Assembly (NCBI RefSeq): GCF_001953305.1
Contig: NZ_MTFE01000010.1
Location: forward strand, 1,592,961-1,632,685
Direction of reading: 5' to 3'
DNA length: 39,725 bases
From: Cnuella takakiae
GTDB taxonomy: Bacteria > Bacteroidota > Bacteroidia > Chitinophagales > Chitinophagaceae
Positions 15,372-23,269 of the stretch are shown in pieces. A program made the translations under genes and the position numbers. The notes beneath the pieces were generated by a model. That model was not told the origin of the DNA, ran no database searches, and was given only the letters and a program-made list of their open reading frames with translations. Position 1 is the first letter of the stretch. Each line of letters opens with the position of its first letter.

Positions 15372-16808
15372 ATGGCGATACAGGAACATATCCAACTAGC
15401 GGTTGACAAGGCCAAGGCGGGCGGTGAAGTCTACTTCATCGGCATCGGCGGCATCGGCATGAGTGCCCTTGCCCGCTATTTCCATGCACGTGGGGCCAAG
15501 GTGAGCGGCTACGACAAGACGCCCACCGTGCTTACCCGCGAGCTGGAAGCCAGTGGTATTGCCATCCACTATACCGATGATCTGTCGCTGGCGCCACAGC
15601 ACCCCGACCTGGTGGTGTTTACACCCGCCATCCCCAAGGATCACACTGAACTCAATCATTTTTTGAACAATGGTTTTGTGGTAACCAAGCGCAGCGATGT
15701 GCTGGGTGCCCTCACCAATGGTTCCTTCAATATCTGCGTGGCCGGCACGCATGGCAAGACTACCATTTCTACGATGGTGGGTCATGTGCTCCGCCATACG
15801 GGCTTTGGCTGCAATGCATTTTTGGGTGGTATCTCCACCAACTACGGCACCAATTTCTGGAGCAGTGAAAACGATGTATGCGTAGTGGAGGCCGACGAGT
15901 ACGACCGCAGCTTCCTCAAGCTTTCACCCAATATTGCTGTTGTGTCGGCAATGGATGCCGATCACCTCGACATCTATGGCGATGAGAAAAGCCTGCAGGA
16001 CACTTTTGTGCTCTTTGCACAACAGGTGAAAGAAGATGGATTGCTGCTCCACAAATACGGCCTTGGCCGCATGAGCGAGGTAAAAGGCGTTGCTAAAATC
16101 AGCTACAGCCATTCCTACGACTATGCGCAGGCTTATGCCGCCAATGTGCAGATGCACCTCGGAGGTTACCAATTCGACGCGGTGCTGCCCGGCGGTACCA
16201 TTCCTGATGTGGAACTCCGTGTTGGCGGTATGCACAACGTGGAGAATGCCATGGCTGCCATTGCCATTGCAGCACACCTGGGCATTGAAGCCGATAAGAT
16301 CAGGGCAGCCATCAGGGATTTCAAAGGGGTGAAACGCCGCTTCGAATACCAACTGGCTCCCGAAGTGCAGGAAGCTGGCGCCTTTGTGCAGCCCGTGTTC
16401 ATCGATGATTATGCCCATCACCCCGAAGAGTTAAGGGCCTTGTTGAAAAGTGCTCGAGCTTTGTTTAAAGGACGCAAGATCACGGTGCTGTTTCAGCCCC
16501 ACCTGTTCACCCGCACCCGCGACTTTGCCGAGGGTTTTGGCGAAAGCCTTTCCCTTGCCGATGAAGTGGTGCTGCTGCCCATCTACCCGGCACGCGAGCT
16601 GCCGATCGATGGCGTGAACAGCGAAATGCTCCTGCAATACATCAGCCGCGACAACAAGCGCATTGTGGAGAAAAGTGAAGTAGTGAACTGGATGGCGCAA
16701 TACGCGCGAACCATCAACAAAGAATTTGGCGAAGTAATCATAACGGCAGGTGCCGGCGACATCGACACGCTGGTACAGCCGATTAAACAAGTATTGGAAA
16801 AAGCTTAA
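15372..16808 (+). CDS. murC: UDP-N-acetylmuramate--L-alanine ligase
   Basis: MurC, 478 residues, adds L-alanine to UDP-MurNAc, the first peptide step. The N-terminal Rossmann domain has VYFIGIGGIGMSALAR near 20-36, typical of MurC. The ATPase P-loop GTHGKTT is at 125-131; EADEYDRSFLKLSP and DADHLDIYG form the catalytic centre. C-terminal signatures are GVKRRFEY, FIDDYAHHPEE and FQPHLFTRTRDF, with PIYPARELPIDGV later. The ATG at 15372 follows the repeat spacer. Overall length is normal, and nothing is truncated. The murG-murC-ftsQ order is that of most dcw clusters, with murB and ddl absent. Confidence 0.97.
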   Translation: MAIQEHIQLAVDKAKAGGEVYFIGIGGIGMSALARYFHARGAKVSGYDKTPTVLTRELEASGIAIHYTDDLSLAPQHPDLVVFTPAIPKDHTELNHFLNNGFVVTKRSDVLGALTNGSFNICVAGTHGKTTISTMVGHVLRHTGFGCNAFLGGISTNYGTNFWSSENDVCVVEADEYDRSFLKLSPNIAVVSAMDADHLDIYGDEKSLQDTFVLFAQQVKEDGLLLHKYGLGRMSEVKGVAKISYSHSYDYAQAYAANVQMHLGGYQFDAVLPGGTIPDVELRVGGMHNVENAMAAIAIAAHLGIEADKIRAAIRDFKGVKRRFEYQLAPEVQEAGAFVQPVFIDDYAHHPEELRALLKSARALFKGRKITVLFQPHLFTRTRDFAEGFGESLSLADEVVLLPIYPARELPIDGVNSEMLLQYISRDNKRIVEKSEVVNWMAQYARTINKEFGEVIITAGAGDIDTLVQPIKQVLEKA

Positions 16809-16810
16809 CC

Positions 16811-16875
16811 GTGAATGGGCAATCGTGAATGGTGAATAAAACAACCATTGACGATTCACCATTCACCATTCATAA
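16811..16875. repeat. Inverted phrase repeat just upstream of ftsQ
   Basis: GTGAATGGTGAAT (16825-16837) pairs perfectly with ATTCACCATTCAC (16854-16866). The right arm ends 10 bp before the ftsQ ATG and would hide the ribosome binding region if the hairpin formed in mRNA. It also gives a false in-frame GTG start at 16829. Confidence 0.75.
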
Positions 16876-16876
16876 T

Positions 16877-18028
16877 ATGGCTTCAAACCGCACCATAAAA
16901 CGCATCATCCTGGGCACCATCTGGAGCATCGTTGCCGGAGGTGTGGTGACCCTGCTGGTAGCTGCCAATGGCAAGCAACAGGTGCAGCACTGTGCCGATG
17001 TGCAGATTATGGTAAAGGGCACCGGCGAGCAGTATTATATCAGCAAAAGCGATATCGCCTTTTTGCTGAGTGCCAACGGCGAGCCTACCCTCAAGGGTAT
17101 GAGCCTGGATGATATTGACCTCGCCCGGCTGGAGCGCAGGCTGGAAGGCCAGAGCTGGATACAGGATGCCGAGTTGTATTTCGACCGCACCAATGTGCTG
17201 CACGTAACGGTAACGGAACGCCAGCCCATTGCAAGGGTGTTTGCGGCCAACGGAACTTCTTTCTACATCGACAGTTCCGGTGCCAAGCTGCCCCTGCTGC
17301 GGCACATCACGGCCCGCCTGCCGGTGGTCACCAATTACCCTTCGGCTACAAGGCCGCTGGCTAAGGACAGTGCCGCCATGGCGCAAACACGGCAACTGGT
17401 GCAGTTCATAAACGGCCACCCGTTCTGGAGCGCACAGCTGGCACAGGTGGACATCACACCGGTTGGTGGTTTTGAATTGCTGCCCACCGTGGGCAACCAC
17501 GTCATCCGCATCGGCAATACCGACAGCTTGGAAAGCAAGCTGGACCGCCTGATGCTTTTTTACAAGCAGGTGCTGAGCAAGGTAGGCTTTGATAAATACA
17601 GCGCCATCGACGTGCAGTTTGCCGGGCAGGTGGTAGCGGAGCACAAAGGCGCCAAATCGGGTGTGGACTCGGCTGCTTTGAAACGCAATATTGCCGAACT
17701 GCTGCGTGCCGACCAGATCATGAAGGCACACGAGGCAGCGGAGCAGGTAGCGGATAAAAACGCACCGGCAACCGACAAAGTGCAAAAGGTGCCTTCGACG
17801 GCAGCCGACCTGGTAGCACCCACATCGGGCAAAGCGCCAGAAGAGCCGAAGCCTGCAGCAGAAAAAGTTGAGGTTAAGGCTACGACGAAGGAGGAAGCTC
17901 CAAAAACTGTAAAGAAGGAGCCGGTAAAGCAAGCGCCGGCCCGCAAAGAGGAACCTAAGAAGAGCACTGCAAAGAAAGAACCGGCAAAAGAACAGAAGCC
18001 TAAGGCGGTAATGAAACCCAAAACCTGA
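16877..18028 (+). CDS. ftsQ: Cell division protein FtsQ
   Basis: A 383-residue bitopic protein from the ATG at 16877 (MASNRTIKRIIL); the frame is open upstream only through a repeat. A membrane helix spans about 8-30, followed by a POTRA-like domain (ISKSDIAFLL, DIDLARLERRLEGQSWIQDAELYFDRTNVLHVTVTERQPIARVF) and the beta domain (FYIDSSGAKLP, then LPVVTNYP). This is the FtsQ/DivIB layout; FtsQ bridges FtsA/FtsK to FtsL-FtsB and FtsW-FtsI. After the beta domain comes an unusual tail of about 130 residues (255-383) that becomes very Lys/Pro/Ala/Glu-rich near the end. It would lie in the periplasm. E. coli FtsQ (276 residues) has nothing similar. Confidence 0.93.
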   Translation: MASNRTIKRIILGTIWSIVAGGVVTLLVAANGKQQVQHCADVQIMVKGTGEQYYISKSDIAFLLSANGEPTLKGMSLDDIDLARLERRLEGQSWIQDAELYFDRTNVLHVTVTERQPIARVFAANGTSFYIDSSGAKLPLLRHITARLPVVTNYPSATRPLAKDSAAMAQTRQLVQFINGHPFWSAQLAQVDITPVGGFELLPTVGNHVIRIGNTDSLESKLDRLMLFYKQVLSKVGFDKYSAIDVQFAGQVVAEHKGAKSGVDSAALKRNIAELLRADQIMKAHEAAEQVADKNAPATDKVQKVPSTAADLVAPTSGKAPEEPKPAAEKVEVKATTKEEAPKTVKKEPVKQAPARKEEPKKSTAKKEPAKEQKPKAVMKPKT

Positions 18029-18228
18029 GAAAAAAAGTTCCCTAAGCCCGGGTTGCAAGTTTGGGCAATGCATCCAACCCTTTGAAAAAGTAGAAAACAG
18101 CAGAACAATAGATCCGATGGAAATAGCGGTAAGACCTGAACAAGCTTACCTGCAGCCTGCGGATCAATCCAGACCCTTGAAAAACCGGAATCAAAACTGG
18201 TAACAAAAACAACTAAAAACAACGAACA

Positions 18229-19599
18229 ATGAACAACGAGCAACCCATCATTGTCGGACTCGACATCGGTACTACCAAGATCGCTGTGATTGCCGGTAGG
18301 AAGAACGAGTTTGGCAAACTGGAGATTCTTGGCTTTGGACGGGCCAACTCCAATGGTGTGAAACACGGGCAGGTGCTCAACATCGACGAAACCATCAAGG
18401 CTATTCGTACGGCGCTGGACAACTGCTATGCCTCCAACCCTAACCTCGAAGTAAACGAAGTGTACGTAGGTATTGCCGGCCACCACATCAAGAGCCTGCA
18501 AACCCGTGGCGACATCGTGCGGCACGACACGGAAAACGAAATTTCGCAGCGCGAAATCACCCAGCTGATCGACGATCAGTACAAAACCTATATCCCCGCC
18601 GGCGACCAGATCATCGATGTGATCCCGCAGGAATTTACGGTGGATAATTTCCAGAACATCCCCAACCCCATTGGTTACAGCGGGGTTAAGGTGGGCGCCA
18701 ATTTTCACATCATCACCGGCGACAAAAACGCCATCCGCAACATCAACCGTGCGGTGGAGCGTTCCAAACTCATTACCAAGGACCTGGTGCTGCAGCCCCT
18801 GGCATCTTCGGCTGCCGTTATGGCCAACGAAGACCTGGAAGCAGGCGTGGCCATCGTGGACATTGGTGGCGGTACCACCGATCTGGCCGTGTTCTACGAG
18901 GGCATCCTCAAGCACACCGCCGTTATTCCTTTTGCCGGCGAAAATATTACCAACGACATTAAAACCGGGCTGGGCGTACTGAAAGCCCAGGCCGAGCAGA
19001 TGAAAGTGCAGTTTGGTTCGGCCCTCGCCAACGAGGCCAAAGCCAACGCCTATATCACCATCCCTGGCCTCCGCGGCATGCCTGCCAAAGAGATCAGCGT
19101 GAAGAACCTGGCCAATATTATCCAGGCACGTATGAGCGAGATCCTCGATTTCGTTACCTACCACCTGAAGCAGATCGGGCTGGACAACAAGATGCTCAAC
19201 GGCGGTATCATCCTTACGGGTGGTGGCTCGCAGCTGAAGCACCTGGTACAGCTTACCGAATATGTAACCGGTTTGAACTGCCGCATTGGTCTCCCCACCG
19301 AGCACCTGGCAGCCGGTCACATCGAAGAGCTGGCCAAGCCCACTTATGCTACCTGTCTGGGCCTGATCCTGAAAGGCTACGACGACTACGAGCACAACCG
19401 CAAGCAGTTTGCAAAAGATTACAAGCGGGTTGAAGTTCCGGTGGAACTCCGCCAACCCATGGAAGTAGGCCCTGATGTAGAAGAAGAGGAAGAAGAAGTA
19501 CGGGAAACCAGGCGCGAACGGGTTGTATCCAGTTTGTGGAGCAAGTTCAAAACCAACCTCATCGAAATTTTTAAAGAAGAGGAAGACCGGGCTTTGTAA
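18229..19599 (+). CDS. ftsA: Cell division protein FtsA
   Basis: FtsA, 456 residues, an actin-like ATPase that tethers FtsZ filaments to the membrane. The ATP phosphate-1 motif is GLDIGTTKIAVIAGRK (9-24), followed by a 1C domain with SHS2 fold (EVYVGIAGHHIKSLQTRG). The second phosphate loop is VDIGGGTTDLAVFYEG (about 210), and the adenosine motif is ILTGGGSQLKHL. At the C-terminus, after an acidic run, SSLWSKFKTNLIEIFKEEED forms the amphipathic membrane-targeting helix. A 200-bp leader without repeats precedes it, ending in an A-rich stretch (AACAACTAAAAACAACGAAC) instead of a Shine-Dalgarno, as expected in Bacteroidota. Confidence 0.97.
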   Translation: MNNEQPIIVGLDIGTTKIAVIAGRKNEFGKLEILGFGRANSNGVKHGQVLNIDETIKAIRTALDNCYASNPNLEVNEVYVGIAGHHIKSLQTRGDIVRHDTENEISQREITQLIDDQYKTYIPAGDQIIDVIPQEFTVDNFQNIPNPIGYSGVKVGANFHIITGDKNAIRNINRAVERSKLITKDLVLQPLASSAAVMANEDLEAGVAIVDIGGGTTDLAVFYEGILKHTAVIPFAGENITNDIKTGLGVLKAQAEQMKVQFGSALANEAKANAYITIPGLRGMPAKEISVKNLANIIQARMSEILDFVTYHLKQIGLDNKMLNGGIILTGGGSQLKHLVQLTEYVTGLNCRIGLPTEHLAAGHIEELAKPTYATCLGLILKGYDDYEHNRKQFAKDYKRVEVPVELRQPMEVGPDVEEEEEEVRETRRERVVSSLWSKFKTNLIEIFKEEEDRAL

Positions 19600-19610
19600 G
19601 TCAGCAGCCG

Positions 19611-19799
19611 GTAGTTAAAAGTTCAGGGTAAGCACCGAACCGCTGTACGTTGAACCAATACCGGCAGAGAGAGGCCTTAGCAGTGTAGTGATAACTTCCA
19701 AGTTAAAAGTTCAAAGTTTTCAAACAGAAGCTTCTACCTTTTAACGAACAACTAAGTTCGCGTCAACCACCTTCGCAAACTGGTTTTGAACTTTTAACT
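19611..19799. repeat. Inverted repeat between ftsA and ftsZ
   Basis: AGTTAAAAGTTCAAA (19701-19715) pairs perfectly with TTTGAACTTTTAACT (19785-19799), enclosing 69 bp. A further partial copy AGTTAAAAGTTCA stands at 19613-19625. The spacer of 282 bp holds no supported gene and may carry an ftsZ promoter. Confidence 0.7.
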
Positions 19800-19881
19800 G
19801 CCAACTGTGAACTGAAAAGCCGCCATCGGAAACGAATTTTTGCAAACAACAGCACCCTGGTGCTGACAACTTATCCCAATC

Positions 19882-21903
19882 ATGATCCATTTTGATCTGC
19901 CAAAAGAAAAATCATCGATCATCAAAGTGATCGGTATTGGTGGGGGCGGAAGCAATGCCGTTAACCACATGTATAGCCAGAACATCGAGGGCGTGAACTT
20001 TATCATCGCCAATACCGATGCGCAGGCTATTGCCCAGAGCAATGTACCCAACAAGGTACAGCTGGGGCCACACCTCACCCAGGGCCTTGGCGCCGGCGCC
20101 AATCCCGAAATCGGCCGCCAGGCTACCGAAGAGAGCCTGGAAGAGCTCCGTGCCATGCTGGAAGTAAACACCAAGATGGCCTTTGTTACCGCCGGTATGG
20201 GTGGTGGCACCGGTACAGGTGGTGCGCCCATCGTAGCCAAAGTGTGTAAAGACCTCGGTATCCTTACCGTGGGTATCGTTACCACGCCTTTTGCCTACGA
20301 AGGCCGCAAGCGCCAGCTGCAGGCCGATGAGGGCATCAACAACCTGAAGCAGTATGTAGACACCCTGCTGGTGATCTCCAACGACAAGCTGCGCCACCAG
20401 TACGGCAACCTCAAAATGCGCGAGGCATTTGCTAAGGCCGACAATGTGCTGGCTACCGCTGCCAAATGTATCACCGATGTGATCAACAGTACCGGACAGA
20501 TCAACGTCGATTTCGCAGATGTGTGCACCGTTATGCGCAATGGTGGTGTGGCCATCCTGGGTAATGCTGCCTGCAGCGGTGAAAACCGTGCACAGCGTGC
20601 CATCGAGGAAGCCCTCAACTCGCCCCTGCTCAACGATAACGATATCCGCGGTGCCAAGTGGATCCTCATCAACATCAACTCTGCCGAGGGTGATGATGAA
20701 TTTACCATGGACGAAGTGGACATCATACAGAACTACCTGCTCAGCCAGGCTGGTGAAAACAGTGATGTGATCCTGGGACTGGGTTACGACAATACTTTGG
20801 GCGATAAGCTGGGTATCACCCTTATTGCTACAGGTTTTGAGTTTCACGATCCCTTTGTACCGGCCAATGCCGCCGCACAGCCTGCAGCAGCAGCTGATCC
20901 TGCCAAACCCGAAAAGATCGTAATGACGCTGGGGGGTGAAGACGTGGAAGCCAAGAAGCCTGCTCCCGAGCCTGCAGCACCCATTGATCCTTATGCGCCT
21001 ACCCTGGTAGAAATGCCCATGGCACAAGCGCCCAAGCCGCAGCCCCAGCAGCCATCTGCACCTGCGCCGCGCCTGTTGTTTGAAGACACGTCGGCAGTTG
21101 AGCCCGAGCAGTCCATGTACATGCAGCTAAAGATCAAGGAGGAGCCTGTGCAGCCTGTACAACAGCAGCCTGTGCAACAGCCAGTACAGCAGCCGGTACA
21201 GCCACAGTTCCAACAGCCCGCACAGCCACAATATCAACAGCCGGTACAGCCGCAATTCCAGCAGCCCCAGCAGCCCGCTACCGATCCGGAGCAGGCCGAA
21301 TGGGAAGCCCGCAAGCGTGCCCTGGACGAAAAGTTTGCCGCCCTGCACCGCACCATCGTGGCGCAGCAGCAAAACCCGCAAACACCGCCACCGCCGCCCA
21401 GCAGCCAGCCCATTAATCCCAACAGCCCTACATCGGGTGGCTACCTTGCCAGGCCTTCAAACATCTACGCCGACCAGCAGAAGCGCGATATGAACGCTTC
21501 CTTCCGCCCGGCCGATGAGCAGCCCCAGGCGTTTAACCAAAGCGACGAGGACTTCCACATGCAGCTGGTGATCCGTACCGATGGCCCGGCCACAGCACCC
21601 CAGGCACCGCCTGCCCAGCCCCCCGTTCAAGGCAATGCCGTAATGGACGATGCCGAAGAGCAACGCCGCCGTGCCGCCGAGCGCCTGCAAAAGCTGCGCA
21701 ACCTGTCGTTCAACGTTAACGCAGCCGATCCCAACAACGAGTTCGAAAACGTACCGGCTTATATCCGCCGTAATATGGACCTGTCGTCCAACACGTCCAC
21801 CGTTGAGAACTTTTACAGCAATTATTCCGTAAAGGCTGATGGAACGGGCAATACCCACATCAGCACCATCAATAGTTTTCTGGATGGAAAGAAACCAGAC
21901 TAG
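19882..21903 (+). CDS. ftsZ: Cell division protein FtsZ
   Basis: FtsZ, 673 residues, the tubulin-like GTPase that builds the Z ring. The GTPase core covers about 10-320: IGIGGGGSNAVNHM, NTDAQAI, the tubulin signature GGGTGTG at 107-113, and the T7 loop NVDFADVCTVM. The rest is a long disordered linker (about 325-615), with a Gln/Pro/Val-rich stretch (about 420-470) built of repeats like QQPVQPQF. The FtsA-binding C-terminal peptide is recognisable as VPAYIRRN at 624-631, but it is not terminal: about 40 residues follow, ending NSFLDGKKPD. As I recall, other Bacteroidota FtsZ share this second terminal motif. Last gene of the cluster; a terminator lies 150 bp downstream. Confidence 0.97.
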   Translation: MIHFDLPKEKSSIIKVIGIGGGGSNAVNHMYSQNIEGVNFIIANTDAQAIAQSNVPNKVQLGPHLTQGLGAGANPEIGRQATEESLEELRAMLEVNTKMAFVTAGMGGGTGTGGAPIVAKVCKDLGILTVGIVTTPFAYEGRKRQLQADEGINNLKQYVDTLLVISNDKLRHQYGNLKMREAFAKADNVLATAAKCITDVINSTGQINVDFADVCTVMRNGGVAILGNAACSGENRAQRAIEEALNSPLLNDNDIRGAKWILININSAEGDDEFTMDEVDIIQNYLLSQAGENSDVILGLGYDNTLGDKLGITLIATGFEFHDPFVPANAAAQPAAAADPAKPEKIVMTLGGEDVEAKKPAPEPAAPIDPYAPTLVEMPMAQAPKPQPQQPSAPAPRLLFEDTSAVEPEQSMYMQLKIKEEPVQPVQQQPVQQPVQQPVQPQFQQPAQPQYQQPVQPQFQQPQQPATDPEQAEWEARKRALDEKFAALHRTIVAQQQNPQTPPPPPSSQPINPNSPTSGGYLARPSNIYADQQKRDMNASFRPADEQPQAFNQSDEDFHMQLVIRTDGPATAPQAPPAQPPVQGNAVMDDAEEQRRRAAERLQKLRNLSFNVNAADPNNEFENVPAYIRRNMDLSSNTSTVENFYSNYSVKADGTGNTHISTINSFLDGKKPD

Positions 21904-21904
21904 G

Positions 21905-21990
21905 AGATTTGGGAGGTAAGATTTCGGATTTCGGAAAAGTTGGTAGGTGGTAAATGAACTGCGGGCCACCAATTCCGAAATCCCAAATCT
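21905..21990. repeat. Inverted repeat after ftsZ
   Basis: AGATTTGGG and ATTTCGGA on the left pair with TCCGAAATCCCAAATCT on the right (21974-21990). The ATTTCGG/CCGAAAT words recur at 32526-32589. Confidence 0.65.
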
Positions 21991-22053
21991 GGAACCCGTA
22001 ATCACCTGACCTCTGTTCTGAAAAGCCCTAAGGGCTTCTGTTTTTAGTTGTTC

Positions 22054-22085
22054 CCCCCACTGTTTTCAGTGGGGGTTTCTTTTTC
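22054..22085 (+). terminator. Intrinsic terminator of the dcw operon
   Basis: A 9-bp stem (CCCCCACTG, TTTT loop, CAGTGGGGG) is followed by TTTCTTTTT. A smaller palindrome AAGCCCTAAGGGCTT (22023-22037) precedes it. This is the first strong rightward terminator after mraZ. Confidence 0.85.
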
Positions 22086-22161
22086 CTGCTTATCTCAAAT
22101 AAGCATGCTTTTGCTGGCTCTTACCCATGCAGAAATGGCTGTACCGGTGCAGGACGGGCAT

Positions 22162-22187
22162 AAAAATGCCCTTCAATGGGGAAGGGC
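22162..22187 (-). terminator. Intrinsic terminator of the small gene 22224-22403
   Basis: On the minus strand GCCCTT pairs with AAGGGC across an 8-nt loop and is followed by ATTTTTAT. It lies 36 bp past the stop of the small gene. Confidence 0.6.
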
Positions 22188-22223
22188 AATACACAAAGCC
22201 GGTAAAAGCAACCTTTTAGCTGT

Positions 22224-22403
22224 TTAGTTTTTGTGCTCAATTACTTCGGCACCCAGCTGGTTGCAGGCGGCATCAATGCTATTGGGCGCAAAGCAGCCTT
22301 TTACCGTAAGCATACGGGTATTGGTATAATAGCCCCCTTCCTGCTGCTGGATAAAGCGGCCCAGGTTTTCAAGCGAAGGGAAGCGCAGGGTAACGGTTTT
22401 CAT
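22224..22403 (-). CDS. Small protein of unknown function
   Basis: A 59-residue protein from the ATG at 22403 (MKTVTLRFPSLENLGRF); the frame remains open to 22448 but the extra residues look like untranslated leader. The sequence has a beta-alpha-beta feel, with VTLRFPSLENLGRFIQ, a YYTNTRMLTVKG strand, and a C-terminal helix (NSIDAACNQLGAEVIEH). This looks like a compact soluble domain of under 60 residues. I do not recognise a family. It has its own downstream terminator, and it lies downstream of the response regulator gene on the same strand with a 148-bp gap, so it may belong to the signalling island. Confidence 0.6.
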   Translation of the reverse strand: MKTVTLRFPSLENLGRFIQQQEGGYYTNTRMLTVKGCFAPNSIDAACNQLGAEVIEHKN

Positions 22404-22551
22404 GGATGGATATTGGATATTTATAGGGTCACTGATCATAGTGTTCATAAACTGGTATATGCAAATTGCTTTCCAGCCCTGGCAGCCCCGCTGCCCGCAC
22501 CGGAATGTACATTGTTTTTAAACTAAATTTTATCAAAAATAAAATTCCGGG

Positions 22552-22992
22552 TCAGGCAGCTTGTTTTGCCTGCACCTGTGGTCCACATAAATCTATAATC
22601 CTGCCAATAGTATTTTTCATCTGGTCGTAAGCTATTGGTTTTGTAATCATTTCAGTTTCCAGGCTATCGCAGAATTTTTTGTCCAAAGCACTGCTGGAAG
22701 TGGTAAACATCACCACCGGTATATTGCGGAACTGCGCGTTGGCTTTTAGGAAGGACAATGTGTCCTTGCCACCAAAAACAGGCATATTCATGTCCAATAC
22801 AATGAGGCAGGGCTGGTCATGATCGCCCGCCTGCTGGAGTGCATCGATGAGTTCTTTGCCTTGGGTGAATTCTACCACTTCGTGGTGGGGCGCATGGGCT
22901 TCCACTACTTCCCGGAATAAAAGCAGGTCATCCTGGTCGTCGTCGGCCCAAAAAATGGTGTGTTTGCTCGTAAGATTATCCATGGTTTGCAT
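22552..22992 (-). CDS. Single-domain response regulator (CheY-like)
   Basis: A 146-residue stand-alone receiver domain with no output domain. The acidic pocket is A16-D-D-D19 (IFWADDDQDD), the phospho-acceptor is Asp67 in LIVLDMNMP, the switch Thr is in VVMFTTSSS (97-98) and the conserved Lys118 is in ITKP. This subtype, with DDD-x-DD and a long loop before the aspartate, is typical of Rcp1-like regulators that pair with phytochrome or multi-PAS kinases. The start can be 22992 or 22983 (MDNLTSKH). A 48-codon ORF upstream overlaps its start region. The likely partner is the large multi-PAS kinase of the same island. Confidence 0.92.
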   Translation of the reverse strand: MQTMDNLTSKHTIFWADDDQDDLLLFREVVEAHAPHHEVVEFTQGKELIDALQQAGDHDQPCLIVLDMNMPVFGGKDTLSFLKANAQFRNIPVVMFTTSSSALDKKFCDSLETEMITKPIAYDQMKNTIGRIIDLCGPQVQAKQAA

Positions 22993-23122
22993 GCTTGTTA
23001 ATTGAAACTCTGGTATCGGCGATGGCCATCAGCTCCGGGTGCTGCCGGTAGTAAACGCTGGCCGCATTGCCCCGGGTGGTTTCAATGTTTGCACAAAAAT
23101 CAACCAGAACCCTTACTGTCAT
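22976..23122 (-). CDS. Short ORF overlapping the response regulator start (48 codons)
   Basis: ATG at 23122 opens 48 codons (MTVRVLVDFCANIETTRGNA, then SVYYRQHPELMAIADTRVS) and stops at 22976, beyond both possible starts of the response regulator on the same strand but in another frame. This layout suggests translational coupling of the two. The composition is protein-like, without low complexity. I recognise no family; it may be a real small protein or only a leader ORF. Confidence 0.4.
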   Translation of the reverse strand: MTVRVLVDFCANIETTRGNAASVYYRQHPELMAIADTRVSINKHANHG

Positions 23123-23269
23123 TTGTTAGAATAGGCGCAAGGGCTTATTGCATCGGTAAATTCCAGTTTTGATGCGGTGGGGTACTCCAAGGTGATCGTG
23201 CCTTGCTCTTAAACCTGCACCAGCAAGGTTGTTCCTGCGAAGGGGCATACCTATTGCTTCCAATGGGGC

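Noticed and set aside
17560-19455. A 631-codon open frame on the minus strand opposite ftsA and the end of ftsQ
   Set aside because: It is antisense to clearly conserved FtsA and FtsQ sequence and shows no recognisable domain; it arises from codon bias on the coding strand.
21139-21290. Tandem CAGCCTGT/CAACAGCC repeats that could suggest a repeat array or CRISPR
   Set aside because: They are in frame and encode the Gln-Pro linker of FtsZ; spacing is irregular and there are no unique spacers.
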